Shown here: piece by piece, positions 1 through 7,645 of the stretch | Layout: every line of letters begins with the position of its first letter | Position numbering within the stretch: the first letter of the stretch is position 1 | Assembly (NCBI RefSeq): GCF_052065835.1 | Contig: NZ_JBQHTG010000007.1 | Span: 1-35,622 of the forward strand | DNA from: Laedolimicola sp934402125 | GTDB lineage: Bacteria > Bacillota > Clostridia > Lachnospirales > Lachnospiraceae | Direction: 5' to 3' | DNA length: 35,622 nt | Notes under the pieces: model-generated | Told to the model about the DNA's origin: nothing | Seen by the model: the letters and a program-made list of their open reading frames with translations, nothing else | The model's database searches: none | Program-made: the position numbers and the translations under genes

Positions 1-279
1 ACGATCCATGATCGTCTTCTTTCCCCTGGAAATCATTCCTGCCACGGAAAGGGCGATTGCCGCAGACGCGCATACGGTCGGGCAGCTGTCCTCGCCGCCG
101 GTATACTGAGAAATAATCTCTCCGGCCTTATCCATCAAATCTTCTACTACTACATAGGACTGTCCGCCCGCTACGGCTGCCTTTGCCACCTTATCGCTGA
201 TGGTAGATACGCCCAGAACGGTTACCCGGCCACTGGCGTTGACGACCCGCGGAAGTCCGATTTCTTCATAAACTGTCAT
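1..279 (-). CDS. dgaE: DgaE-like PLP-dependent ammonia lyase (SelA-like fold), N-terminal 93 residues only
   Basis: The reading frame starts at ATG 279 behind AAGGAG and runs off the left edge in frame, so only 93 residues are seen. The N-terminus reads MTVYEEIGLPRVVNASG, the opening typical of SelA-like PLP enzymes of the DgaE group. In Salmonella, DgaE converts D-glucosaminate-6-phosphate to 2-keto-3-deoxygluconate-6-phosphate and ammonia in the cytosol. The active-site lysine would lie outside the window. The gene follows genes for EIIA, EIIB, EIIC and EIID in the same order as dgaABCDE, which is the main support for the substrate. A KDPG aldolase (DgaF) would be expected further left. Another SelA-like enzyme of a different amino-sugar-acid pathway cannot be excluded. 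Confidence 0.68.
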   Translation of the reverse strand, partial: MTVYEEIGLPRVVNASGRVTVLGVSTISDKVAKAAVAGGQSYVVVEDLMDKAGEIISQYTGGEDSCPTVCASAAIALSVAGMISRGKKTIMDR

Positions 280-331
280 TATGTCTCCTTATGATAGGTT
301 TCTATCAATAAATCATGAATAAAGAGGAAAA

Positions 332-363
332 TGCCGCTCAATCAGTCTTATGATCTAGCGGCA
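332..363 (-). terminator. Intercistronic hairpin between EIID and dgaE
   Basis: On the minus strand TGCCGCT pairs with AGCGGCA around an 18-nt loop, and the sequence TTTTCCTC follows. It lies in the 152-nt gap between the EIID stop and the dgaE ribosome site, the only sizeable gap in the operon. It could be a weak attenuator or an RNA-processing/stability hairpin that sets enzyme dosage against the transporter. The long loop and broken T-tract make a strong terminator unlikely. Confidence 0.45.
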
Positions 364-431
364 CCTCCTTAAACTATATTGGAAAGGAATTGTATCTGTA
401 AGTTATTGTACCGACAGGTATCAGCCGCCGT

Positions 432-1283
432 TTAAAAGATTCCCAGCAGGGAAGTGATAACGGAGATAACAACAACGGACAGAAGAATCTTGGTGTAATG
501 CGGTCCCTTCTTGCGCAGGTAAGTATAGATAATGAATACAGCTGCAAGAGGAAGCAGACCCGGAGCTACCATATCCAGGACATCCTGAACTACGACAGTG
601 CTTCCACCGGAGAAGCTGAAGCTCAGCGGTGTGGACAGAGTAACGTAGCTTGCGGACAGCGCGCCCATCATGGTCAGACCGATAACATTTGCGGTAAAGA
701 TGATATTCTTCATACGTCCGCCGTGAAGCAGAGATACGATGGATTTCTTACCAAGTGTGTATCCCTGATGAATCAGGTAGTAAGAAATAAGAATCGTGAT
801 CAGCGGGTACAGAATCAGCGGCATAATTCCACCGAACGCAGAACCGTTGGATGCGAACGGAAGGAAGATGGAGAAGATAATCGGCATAACCGCTGCCCAG
901 ATAATAGCATCACCCATACCTGCAACAGGTCCCATCAGACCTGTCTTAATACCGGTGATAGCGTCATCTGTGATATTCTCACCGTTGGCCTTCTGCTCCT
1001 CCATGGAGATTACAATACCCTGGATAATAGCACCGAGGATACCCTCTGTGTTGAAGAATACCAGATGTCTCTTCAGAGCAGCACTCAGCTCTTCGTCAGT
1101 GTCATACAGTTTCTTCAGAACCGGGGTCATGGATGCACAGAAGACAAGGCTCTGAAGACGCTCGTAGGAGTTGGAGAGCTCTGCACCGGCATAGTAGATC
1201 CACATGGATTTGGTAATATCTTTTTTCGTCAGTTTCTTAGCGGGAACTGCGGGAGTTTCCTGAGTCATCTTTGTCTCTTCCAT
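432..1283 (-). CDS. PTS mannose/sorbose-family EIID component (likely D-glucosaminate)
   Basis: A 283-residue membrane component of a mannose-family phosphotransferase system, pairing with EIIC to form the transport channel. The family-typical opening TKSMWIYYAGAELSNSYERLQ and the segment GIKTGLMGPVAGMGDAIIW are both present. Several hydrophobic stretches follow in the C-terminal half (around residues 125-185, 200-220 and 240-283). ATG 1283 sits behind GGAGGAGG; a second ATG five codons later is less well placed. It follows EIIC closely and precedes dgaE, matching dgaD in the Salmonella operon. Substrate assignment rests on context; membrane PTS sequence alone does not define it. Confidence 0.9.
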   Translation of the reverse strand: MEETKMTQETPAVPAKKLTKKDITKSMWIYYAGAELSNSYERLQSLVFCASMTPVLKKLYDTDEELSAALKRHLVFFNTEGILGAIIQGIVISMEEQKANGENITDDAITGIKTGLMGPVAGMGDAIIWAAVMPIIFSIFLPFASNGSAFGGIMPLILYPLITILISYYLIHQGYTLGKKSIVSLLHGGRMKNIIFTANVIGLTMMGALSASYVTLSTPLSFSFSGGSTVVVQDVLDMVAPGLLPLAAVFIIYTYLRKKGPHYTKILLSVVVISVITSLLGIF

Positions 1284-1288
1284 GGTAA

Positions 1289-2039
1289 TTAAGCCTCCTC
1301 CTCTTTCATTTTGAACAGACCCATCAGCAGAGCTGCGCAGGTTGCGAAGATAGCAACTGCCATGGTTCCAAGGTTAAGATACATAACGGCGAAGAAACCG
1401 ATAAGGAAGAACGGAATCAGATTCTTCTTTCCGATAACAGTCAGTGTGATAGCGAAACCAAGTGCCGGCAGGATACCGCCCATGATTTCGAAAGAGTGAG
1501 ACAGCCAGGTCGGCAGAATCTCGATAAGCTTCTGAGCTACGGATACTCCGAAGTAATCAATGATGAATACGATCGGGAAACGGATGATGAAGCCTGCGAT
1601 GGACGGATACAGGAATGCTGCACGCATAATTCCTTTTGTATCAGCCTTCTCTGCATAGCTGTCGGCCATATGTACCCAGAAAGCGTTGGTGGTTCTTCTC
1701 AGCTGGTCAACGAATACGCCGAGAACGCCGAACGGAATAGCCAGAGCAATTGCAGTCTCAGTATTCATTCCAGCAGCCACGCCAAGCGGGATGGCGATAC
1801 AGCCAGCCAGAGCCGGGTCGCTCGGTACATTTCCACCCGGGGGTAGAAGTAACGCCCAGGTATACAAGCTGAAGACCGGCGCCGATCATCATGGACTGTG
1901 CCATTTCTCCGGTGATTAATCCAACAAATACAGCGATGGTAACGGGCTGCAGCAAAGCGGAGGACAGGGTATAGCCCAGACGCAGACGGCAGAACCAGTA
2001 GTAACAGCCCATAAAAATTGCTATTCCTAAAACACTCAT
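1289..2039 (-). pseudogene. PTS mannose/sorbose-family EIIC, interrupted by a frameshift
   Basis: Translation from ATG 2039 (behind AAAGGAG) gives a normal EIIC start with GEMAQSMMIGAGLQLVYLG, then leaves frame at the run 1836-1843 and stops at 1758. The rest of the protein, from PGGNVPSDPALAG onward, is intact in another frame down to 1289, ending KMKEEEA. Removing one base from the C5G3 run (minus strand) restores a single protein of about 250 residues, the usual EIIC length. The flanking EIIA, EIIB and EIID genes are intact, so this is either a recent lesion, a sequencing or assembly error in a GC homopolymer, or conceivably a +1 shift at CCC-G. EIIC is the sugar-translocating subunit, so a true lesion would silence the system. 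Confidence 0.85.
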
Positions 2040-2077
2040 AATTACACTCCTTTGTATGTGATTGAAACGTTAAAAAG

Positions 2078-2566
2078 TTATTTGTAACGCTTTAAGATAT
2101 CGTCAAGCTTCATCGGAGTATCCTCCGGAATGGTCTGGAAGATAATGTCAGCTCCTTTGCCCTTCAGGTACTCCAGGGTTTCCACATCCGGATCGTCCAG
2201 TGTGATATTCTGGAATACAACCTTGCGGTTCGGTGCGCCGCCCAGGCCGCCGACCTGAATCTGCGGAACGGTAACACCGCCGTCATAGACCTGTTTCATG
2301 GATTTGAGATCCGGAAGCAGCAGCAGAACCTTTCCGGCGCCGAACTGATCTTCGTTCCAATGCTTGATGGTATCCTCAATACCGTAGCACTCTACCTTAA
2401 CTCCTGCGGGAGCGGAAAGCAGATAAATCTGAAGCATGAATTCATCAGCTGCCAGTTCGTCGCTTACGACAACGATTTTGTTGGCGGAGGACTGATTAAC
2501 CCATTTTGTCATAACCTGTCCGTGAATCAGACGGCTGTCTATTCTGCATAATACAATGTCTGCCAT
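2078..2566 (-). CDS. PTS mannose/sorbose-family EIIB component
   Basis: A 162-residue cytosolic EIIB that takes phosphate from EIIA and passes it to the incoming sugar. The phosphorylation site motif RIDSRLIHGQV is present with His15 as the acceptor. The C-terminal GADIIFQTIPEDTPM matches the end of the family, and the length is normal. ATG 2566 lies two bases after the EIIA stop, and its ribosome site (AAAGGAG) lies inside the end of EIIA, so the two are translationally coupled. Corresponds to DgaB by operon order. Confidence 0.92.
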   Translation of the reverse strand: MADIVLCRIDSRLIHGQVMTKWVNQSSANKIVVVSDELAADEFMLQIYLLSAPAGVKVECYGIEDTIKHWNEDQFGAGKVLLLLPDLKSMKQVYDGGVTVPQIQVGGLGGAPNRKVVFQNITLDDPDVETLEYLKGKGADIIFQTIPEDTPMKLDDILKRYK

Positions 2567-2568
2567 AA

Positions 2569-2985
2569 TTATCTCTCCTTTTTCAGTGATTGTTCTACTT
2601 CTTCAATAACATCTTTTACGGCATCTTTTCCAGACTGCAGTACTGCGTCACAGTTTACTGTGCCGGTAAAAGTGATTTGTGAGCACGCTTCCAGAAGCAT
2701 GGGGGCATTCAGACCGGAATATACTTTGATATGAAAATCGCGGCCCAGCTTAGCGCCCACATTGGTGGTCGTTCCGCCAAATACATCGGTGAGGATGATG
2801 GAGCCTTCCGGCAGTTTTTCCACTTCTGCTTTGACCTTTCCCAGGTATTCGGGAAGTGTCATTTCAGGAAGCAGAGGAACTTCGTTTACGAAGTCTACAG
2901 CACCGAGAATCATCCGGACTCCCTTTACCAGCGACATGCCCCAACCACCATGCGTCAGCAGTAAAATCTGAGGTTTGTTATCCAC
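2569..2985 (-). CDS. PTS mannose/sorbose-family EIIA component
   Basis: A 138-residue EIIA, first gene of the minus-strand operon. The motif LLLTHGGWG carries the phosphoacceptor His12, and the segment IILTDVFGGTTTNVGAKL is the family's characteristic middle motif. The start codon is GTG at 2985, seven bases or so after AAAGGAG; no ATG lies nearby. It receives phosphate from HPr and passes it to EIIB. A sigma-A promoter 60 bases upstream, with an operator overlapping its -10 box, controls the operon. Confidence 0.92.
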   Translation of the reverse strand: MDNKPQILLLTHGGWGMSLVKGVRMILGAVDFVNEVPLLPEMTLPEYLGKVKAEVEKLPEGSIILTDVFGGTTTNVGAKLGRDFHIKVYSGLNAPMLLEACSQITFTGTVNCDAVLQSGKDAVKDVIEEVEQSLKKER

Positions 2986-3046
2986 TTTCGTAACTCCTTT
3001 ACTTAGTATTACAAGTGTGAAATGGCCATTTCCGTATTGCAGTTGA

Positions 3047-3075
3047 ATTGTAGCACACTACAAAACGAAATTCAA
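3047..3075 (-). promoter_or_regulatory. Sigma-A promoter of the PTS/dga operon
   Basis: On the minus strand TTGAAT (3070-3075) and TACAAT (3047-3052) are separated by exactly 17 bases. The spacer and -10 box are overlapped by the palindrome at 3049-3062, so a bound regulator would block RNA polymerase. Confidence 0.75.
3049..3062. promoter_or_regulatory. Operator 1 (TGTAG-N4-CTACA), overlapping the operon -10 box
   Basis: The 14-bp palindrome TGTAGCACACTACA overlaps the -10 hexamer of the leftward promoter. The same arms recur at 3111-3124. The adjacent divergent RpiR-family gene is the natural candidate for the binding protein. The assignment is inference. Confidence 0.65.
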
Positions 3076-3110
3076 TATGGTAGCAAAACTTTGTATAAAT
3101 TGACGAACAA

Positions 3111-3124
3111 TGTAGTTTGCTACA
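3111..3124. promoter_or_regulatory. Operator 2 (TGTAG-N4-CTACA), upstream copy
   Basis: TGTAGTTTGCTACA has the same arms as operator 1 with a different 4-bp centre. Centres are 62 bp apart, close to six helical turns, which would place both sites on one face of the DNA. A degenerate half-like site (GGTAGC) lies between them at 3079-3084. Confidence 0.65.
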
Positions 3125-3178
3125 AAAATTTGAAAAATGGATCCAGAAGGAAATATAAAAAGGGAATACAGGAATGCT

Positions 3179-3207
3179 TTGAAAAAACGCGGCGTTTATG
3201 ATATGCT
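3179..3207 (+). promoter_or_regulatory. Promoter of the RpiR-family regulator
   Basis: TTGAAA (3179-3184) and TATGCT (3202-3207) with a 17-base spacer precede the regulator's ribosome site. Operator 2 lies about 55 bp upstream of its -35 box, so autoregulation is possible but not by direct overlap. Confidence 0.6.
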
Positions 3208-3252
3208 AAAAAGAAAATGTGGTTTTTTGAAAAATGAAGGAGCAGAGAAAGG

Positions 3253-4095
3253 ATGAAAGAACGGAAAAATGGGCTTTTTTCCGTCATGTCGCGGATAGAG
3301 GGAATGTCCAATCAGTTTACCAAAACTGACTGGAAAATCGTTCAGTTTATGAAAGACAATATGCAGGAATTTGTGTCTTGCAGCGCACAGGATCTGGCGA
3401 CTCAGATCGGGGTGTCAGATGCTAGTGTTATACGTTTTGCACAAAAAGTGGGATTTTCGGGACTGAATGAATTTCGCTACACACTGCAAAGCGAACTGGA
3501 GCGGGAGAACACAATTATTAATCAAAATTCCTACACTTTATTGATGCATGATTATAATACGCTGACGGAGACGCTTTTTAAATTTACGAAACCAGAATAT
3601 GTGGACATGCTGAGAAAAAAGATGCTGAAGGCTCGACGGATTTTTATCGCCGGAATGGATCTGAATAAAAATATTGCAGAGATGGCAGGACATAAATTTA
3701 TGCTTCTGGGACTGGACGTACGGGTGATTACTACCTATGATACCTTGAAATTGTTCGCCAATCTGGCTACGAAAGAGGATTTGTTTATCGTCATCACATT
3801 GTCGGGCGCCCATCAGATTCTGGCAGACGCATTAGGAAGAATCGTGCAAAAGGAGAGCTATATTGTGGTGATTTCCAATTATGAGCGTTCTCTGTGTTCG
3901 GCTTATGCGGATCTGACCTTCCTAATTCCGAAAACCAATCTGTTGGAAAATCATGATACGATTACTAGGGAAATATTCATATTGATGTTGTTTGATATTA
4001 TATTCCTGAATTTGTTGGAGGAGGATGAGAAATCCTATGAGGCGTTCCAGATGATTGCGCCATTTTCCAGCTGGAATCAGAAAGAAAATGATTAA
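3253..4095 (+). CDS. RpiR-family transcriptional regulator (HTH plus SIS domain)
   Basis: A 280-residue regulator with an N-terminal RpiR-type helix-turn-helix (around residues 5-80; SAQDLATQIGVSDASVIRFAQKVGF is the recognition region) and a C-terminal SIS sugar-phosphate-binding domain (about 110-245; RIFIAGMDLNKNIAEM, then VITLSG). ATG 3253 sits ten bases after GAAGGAG. RpiR proteins sense phosphorylated sugars. Divergent placement from the PTS/dga operon and the two palindromes between them suggest that it controls that operon in response to an amino-sugar-acid phosphate. This differs from Salmonella, where dga is controlled by the sigma-54 activator DgaR. The effector and sign of control are inferred. 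Confidence 0.88.
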   Translation: MKERKNGLFSVMSRIEGMSNQFTKTDWKIVQFMKDNMQEFVSCSAQDLATQIGVSDASVIRFAQKVGFSGLNEFRYTLQSELERENTIINQNSYTLLMHDYNTLTETLFKFTKPEYVDMLRKKMLKARRIFIAGMDLNKNIAEMAGHKFMLLGLDVRVITTYDTLKLFANLATKEDLFIVITLSGAHQILADALGRIVQKESYIVVISNYERSLCSAYADLTFLIPKTNLLENHDTITREIFILMLFDIIFLNLLEEDEKSYEAFQMIAPFSSWNQKEND

Positions 4096-4129
4096 ATATA
4101 CAAAAGACAGTAAAGAAGGTAACGATAAC

Positions 4130-4906
4130 ATGATATTTGAAAGTCACGCACATTATGATGACGAAGCCTTTGATACGGATCGGGAGGAAATTCTGGACCG
4201 GTGTCAGAGAGATGGGATAGAGTATATTGTAAATGTAAGCGCAAGCCTTAAGACAGTGAAAAGTACGTTGGCGCTGGCAGAGAAGTATCCGTTTTTGTAT
4301 GCGGCAGTGGGCGTCCACCCGGACGAGGTGGGCGAGCTGAATGAAGAAAATTTTGTTTGGCTTACGGAGCAGTGCCGGAATCCCAAAACGGTGGCGGTAG
4401 GCGAAATTGGCCTGGATTATTACTGGGATAAAGAAAATCATGAATTGCAGAAAAAATGGTTCCGGGCGCAGATGGAGCTGGCGAAAAAGTTGGATCTGCC
4501 TATGATTGTACACAGCCGGGAGGCGGCCGCGGATACCCTTGAGGAGATTAAGAAAGCACAGGACGAGCGACTGCGGGGCGTGATTCACTGCTTTTCCTAT
4601 GCGCCGGAGATGGCAGAGGAGTATCTGAAGCTGGGGTATTATATCGGAATCGGCGGCGTAGTGACCTTCAAAAACGCAAAGAAGCTGAAAGAAGTGGTGA
4701 AGCTGCTGCCCCTGGAACGGATTCTGCTGGAAACCGACTGTCCATATCTGGCGCCGGAGCCCAATCGTGGCAAGCGGAATTCTTCCCTGAATCTCCCCTA
4801 TGTGGCGGCAGCCATCGGGGAACTGAAGGGCGTGGATCCGGACGAGGTGATCCGGGTTACCGGTCAGAATGCGAAAAACATGTATTTTAGGAACAGAACA
4901 GTTTAA
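4130..4906 (+). CDS. tatD: TatD-family metal-dependent hydrolase (DNase)
   Basis: A 258-residue TIM-barrel hydrolase. Metal ligands are visible: His6 and His8 in ESHAH, the glutamate of VGEIGLDYYW, IVHSR, the histidine of IHCFSY, and the aspartate of LLETDCPYLAPEP. The frame is open for 25 codons upstream, but that stretch overlaps the end of the regulator gene and lacks homology. ATG 4130, behind AAGAAGG, starts directly at the family N-terminus. TatD proteins have 3'-5' DNase activity and lie beside rsmA in many Firmicutes. The ribonuclease M5 gene (rnmV) that commonly separates the two is absent here. Confidence 0.94.
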   Translation: MIFESHAHYDDEAFDTDREEILDRCQRDGIEYIVNVSASLKTVKSTLALAEKYPFLYAAVGVHPDEVGELNEENFVWLTEQCRNPKTVAVGEIGLDYYWDKENHELQKKWFRAQMELAKKLDLPMIVHSREAAADTLEEIKKAQDERLRGVIHCFSYAPEMAEEYLKLGYYIGIGGVVTFKNAKKLKEVVKLLPLERILLETDCPYLAPEPNRGKRNSSLNLPYVAAAIGELKGVDPDEVIRVTGQNAKNMYFRNRTV

Positions 4907-4920
4907 TTAAGGAGAAACAT

Positions 4921-5802
4921 ATGAGCAGACCCCTACCTACTTTGGGAAACCCGAAAAATACCATTGAGATTTTAAATAAATATAAATTTGTATTCCAGAA
5001 AAAATTCGGTCAGAATTTTCTGATCGACGAGCATGTGTTAGGCAAGATTATTCGTTCCGCAGAGATTACAGAGGAAGATTTTGTAGTGGAGATCGGACCG
5101 GGAATCGGTACCCTGACCCAGTATCTGGCGGCTTCTGCCCGGGAGGTGGCAGCCATTGAGATTGACGACGCGTTGATCCCGATTCTGGAGGATACCTTAA
5201 GTGCCTATGATAACGTGACGGTCATTCATGAGGACGTACTGAAGGTAGACTTATGTAAACTTGCGGAAGAAAAGAACGGTGGAAAGCCGATAAAAGTAGT
5301 GGCCAATCTGCCTTATTATATTACCACGCCGATTATCATGGGGCTGTTTGAAAACCATGTTCCGGTGGAGAGCATTACAATTATGGTGCAGAAGGAAGTG
5401 GCGGACCGGATGAAGACGGGGCCGGGATCCAAGGACTACGGCGCGCTGTCCCTGGCGGTGCAGTATTACGCAAAGCCGGAGCTTGTGGCCAATGTGCCGC
5501 CCAACTGTTTCATGCCGCGTCCCAGGGTGGGCTCTGCGGTTATCCGCCTGACCCGCCATGCGGAAGCGCCGGTACAGGCAGAGGACGAGAAATTGATGTT
5601 CCAGATGATCCGCGCTTCCTTCAATCAGCGCAGAAAGACTCTGGTAAACGGTCTCGGTAATGCGCCGGAGCTGCATATTTCGAAGGAGACGGTTACGGAG
5701 GCACTGGAGGAGATGGGGCTAGGCGCGAATGTGCGGGGCGAGGCCCTGACTCTTGCACAGTTTGCAGAGCTTTCCAATCGGATCCTGGCAAAGAAAAAAT
5801 GA
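4921..5802 (+). CDS. rsmA: 16S rRNA dimethyladenosine transferase RsmA (KsgA)
   Basis: A 293-residue SAM-dependent enzyme that dimethylates two adjacent adenosines near the 3' end of 16S rRNA during 30S maturation. FGQNFLID at the N-terminus, EIGPGIGTLT (SAM-binding motif I), and NLPYYI (motif IV, contacting the target adenine) are all intact. The C-terminal domain NQRRKTLVNGL is typical. It starts 14 bases after tatD behind AAGGAG and is probably cotranscribed with it. Confidence 0.96.
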   Translation: MSRPLPTLGNPKNTIEILNKYKFVFQKKFGQNFLIDEHVLGKIIRSAEITEEDFVVEIGPGIGTLTQYLAASAREVAAIEIDDALIPILEDTLSAYDNVTVIHEDVLKVDLCKLAEEKNGGKPIKVVANLPYYITTPIIMGLFENHVPVESITIMVQKEVADRMKTGPGSKDYGALSLAVQYYAKPELVANVPPNCFMPRPRVGSAVIRLTRHAEAPVQAEDEKLMFQMIRASFNQRRKTLVNGLGNAPELHISKETVTEALEEMGLGANVRGEALTLAQFAELSNRILAKKK

Positions 5803-5897
5803 CAGGAACAAATATAAAAAACCGAAAAAATTCTGGCATGATCGGTATAGGCCGGGCATAGAATATCTCAGGAAACGGGAGAAAAAGGAGGAATTCT

Positions 5898-6764
5898 ATG
5901 TCCGATTATAAGCGGTTTGTCTCCTATATCTACGGATATAAGCAGGGAGAAAAGGGAGAAAGTACAGGCTTTGTAAAGGTAAATGCCCGTGGTGGGGAAT
6001 GCAGAATCTGGGTGCATATGCGCGGCTTCTATGCCCATCATCAGGAACCATATCGTGTATACGCGTTCCGGCAGAAGAAGGACGGGCTGGAGGGAAGCTA
6101 TCTGGGAGAGTTGGAAAGCCGGAACGGCGCGCTGGAATGGGACGGTCTGATGGAAACAGATCATCTGATGGGCGATTTTGGCCTGGAGGAAAGCAGAGGC
6201 ATTTACATAGATGGCGGCAGTCGGGTCTATGCGGCAGAGTGGGATGATTATCCGGTGGATGTGGATCGGTTTTACGAAGCAAAGCCGGATATCAGGCTGG
6301 TAGTTCGGGAAAAAGAAGATTCGGAGACAGTGTCTCTTCCGGTTGAGCTTCAGACAGAACCGGACAGCTGCGGGACAGAGCTTCATGCGGCGGCTCTTCC
6401 GGATCCGAAAAAGGAACAGTGGGAGTATCTGCTCAGGCATTTTCCGGTGATGCGCTATCAGGATCAAAACGGAGGCGTTATCTCCAGCATCCGTCTGGGA
6501 AACCGGGATCTGAACCGGATTCCTAGGGATAAATGGGAGCTTGGCAATAACAGCTTCCTGCTCCATGGCTTTTATCAGTATAAGCATTTACTGCTGCTGC
6601 GCCGGGAGACGGAGGAACAGATTGGATACTATCTGGGGGTACCCGGCGTCTATAATGAACGGGAGCAGATGCTGGCTTCCATGTTCGGCTTTGGAGAGTT
6701 CCGGGTGATAAAAGGACAGGAAACAAAGGACGGAAGCTTCGGGTACTGGTGCAGAGAGTTGTGA
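5898..6764 (+). CDS. DUF6128-like protein of unknown function
   Basis: A 288-residue soluble-looking protein without signal peptide or membrane segment. I recall its C-terminal part (WELGNNSFLLHGFYQYKHLL, then YYLGVPGVYNEREQMLASMFGF) as the Lachnospiraceae-restricted DUF6128 domain. The N-terminal half (about 1-125) is beta-rich, rich in Gly and aromatics, and reads like a small sensor or carbohydrate/Ig-like module. A low-complexity acidic linker follows (about 130-165). ATG 5898 is preceded by AAGGAGG. It lies between rsmA and tadA, a 95-base gap from rsmA. I cannot assign a function; the family name is from memory and should be treated as likely, not proven. Confidence 0.7.
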   Translation: MSDYKRFVSYIYGYKQGEKGESTGFVKVNARGGECRIWVHMRGFYAHHQEPYRVYAFRQKKDGLEGSYLGELESRNGALEWDGLMETDHLMGDFGLEESRGIYIDGGSRVYAAEWDDYPVDVDRFYEAKPDIRLVVREKEDSETVSLPVELQTEPDSCGTELHAAALPDPKKEQWEYLLRHFPVMRYQDQNGGVISSIRLGNRDLNRIPRDKWELGNNSFLLHGFYQYKHLLLLRRETEEQIGYYLGVPGVYNEREQMLASMFGFGEFRVIKGQETKDGSFGYWCREL

Positions 6765-6798
6765 TACAAAGGAGAATGGGAAAAGGAGAATATCCTGC

Positions 6799-7290
6799 AT
6801 GACAGCAGATGAGAAATATATGAGAGAAGCCCTGCGGCAGGCCAGGAAAGCGGAAGCGCTTCTGGAGGTGCCCATCGGTTGTGTGATTGTACAGAATGAT
6901 AAAATTATCGCAAGAGGATACAACAGGAGAAATACAGACAAAAATACCCTTTCCCATGCGGAACTGAACGCTATTCGAAAGGCCAGCAAAAAAACCGGGG
7001 ACTGGCGTCTGGAGGATTGCACCATGTACATTACGCTGGAGCCCTGTCAGATGTGCGCCGGAGCCATTGTACAGGCCCGGATGGGCCGGGTGGTCATCGG
7101 AGCCATGAACCCCAAGGCAGGCTGTGCCGGCTCGGTTCTGAACCTGCTGGAGATGCCGGAGTTTAATCATCAGGTTCAGGTGGAACGGGGGGTGCTGGAA
7201 GAAGAGTGCAGCACCATGCTCAGCGATTTTTTCAGAATGCTCCGAAAAAAGAAGACGAAGCGGAAAAACGTTGACAAACAGGAAGATTAA
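6799..7290 (+). CDS. tadA: tRNA-specific adenosine deaminase TadA
   Basis: A 163-residue zinc deaminase that converts the wobble adenosine of tRNA-Arg(ACG) to inosine. The catalytic set is intact: HAE with His53 and Glu55, and PCQMC with Cys83 and Cys86, followed by GAIVQARM. The C-terminal tail is lysine/arginine-rich, which suits tRNA contact. The SRP RNA promoter lies within its last codons. In many Firmicutes tadA is followed by the SRP RNA and then dnaX; here the RNA is retained but dnaX lies about 20 kb away. Confidence 0.95.
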   Translation: MTADEKYMREALRQARKAEALLEVPIGCVIVQNDKIIARGYNRRNTDKNTLSHAELNAIRKASKKTGDWRLEDCTMYITLEPCQMCAGAIVQARMGRVVIGAMNPKAGCAGSVLNLLEMPEFNHQVQVERGVLEEECSTMLSDFFRMLRKKKTKRKNVDKQED

Positions 7291-7299
7291 AGCTATACT
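7271..7299 (+). promoter_or_regulatory. Strong sigma-A promoter for the SRP RNA
   Basis: TTGACA (7271-7276), 17-base spacer, TATACT (7294-7299). The -35 box is inside the last codons of tadA. Predicted start near 7306, about 35 bases before the mature RNA. Confidence 0.8.
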
Positions 7300-7340
7300 G
7301 AATAAGATCGTCTGACGATTGAATAAAATATGTCATAAAG

Positions 7341-7610
7341 CTTCCGCGCAGCCGGGGAATTAGCGGCTCCCTGTACCTGCAATCCGCTACAGCAGGGGTG
7401 ATGTTCTGCCTCGGACTTTATGGACAGTATGCAGCCCTTTGCAAGCAGCACTGACGCCTGGGTCTTGCGCAACAGGAATCTGTGAACCGAGTCAGGTCAG
7501 GAATGAAGCAGCTCTAAGCGGAACCTTCTGTGTGCCGCAAGGCTGCCTGGGCCGAGCCGGCTACAGAGGTAACGGTACTGTTCATGGTTCAAAGCAGGAC
7601 GCGCGGATTT
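7341..7610 (+). ncRNA. ffs: Signal recognition particle RNA (Firmicutes long type with Alu domain)
   Basis: About 270 nt, like the B. subtilis scRNA. The Alu domain is at the 5' end (AATTAGCGGCTCCCTGTACC, then CAATCCGCTACAGCAGGGG), and the Ffh-binding hairpin follows, with GTCAGGTC-like symmetric loop and AAGCAGC at 7492-7516. The terminal helix closes between CCGCGC (7344-7349) and GCGCGG (7601-7606). In the apical hairpin the GGAA tetraloop is closed by A-U instead of the common C-G, a compensated change. It scaffolds Ffh for cotranslational targeting of membrane proteins. Exact ends are inferred from the closing helix. Confidence 0.93.
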
Positions 7611-7645
7611 TAAATACAGAAAAAGCATATGGAGGGTACAGAATT

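Noticed and set aside
498..1292. Long plus-strand open frame opposite EIID
   Set aside because: It lies antisense to a clear PTS EIID gene, has no ribosome site and encodes a low-quality Cys/Arg/His-rich product with no domain character.
5820..5875. Sporulation-type (CATANNNTA) promoter ahead of the DUF6128-like gene
   Set aside because: CATAGAATA fits a sigma-E/K -10 box, but no matching -35 element lies at proper spacing.
7439..7645. N-terminal extension of ridA
   Set aside because: The stretch is the SRP RNA read as protein; a good ribosome site and the family N-terminus are at 7646.
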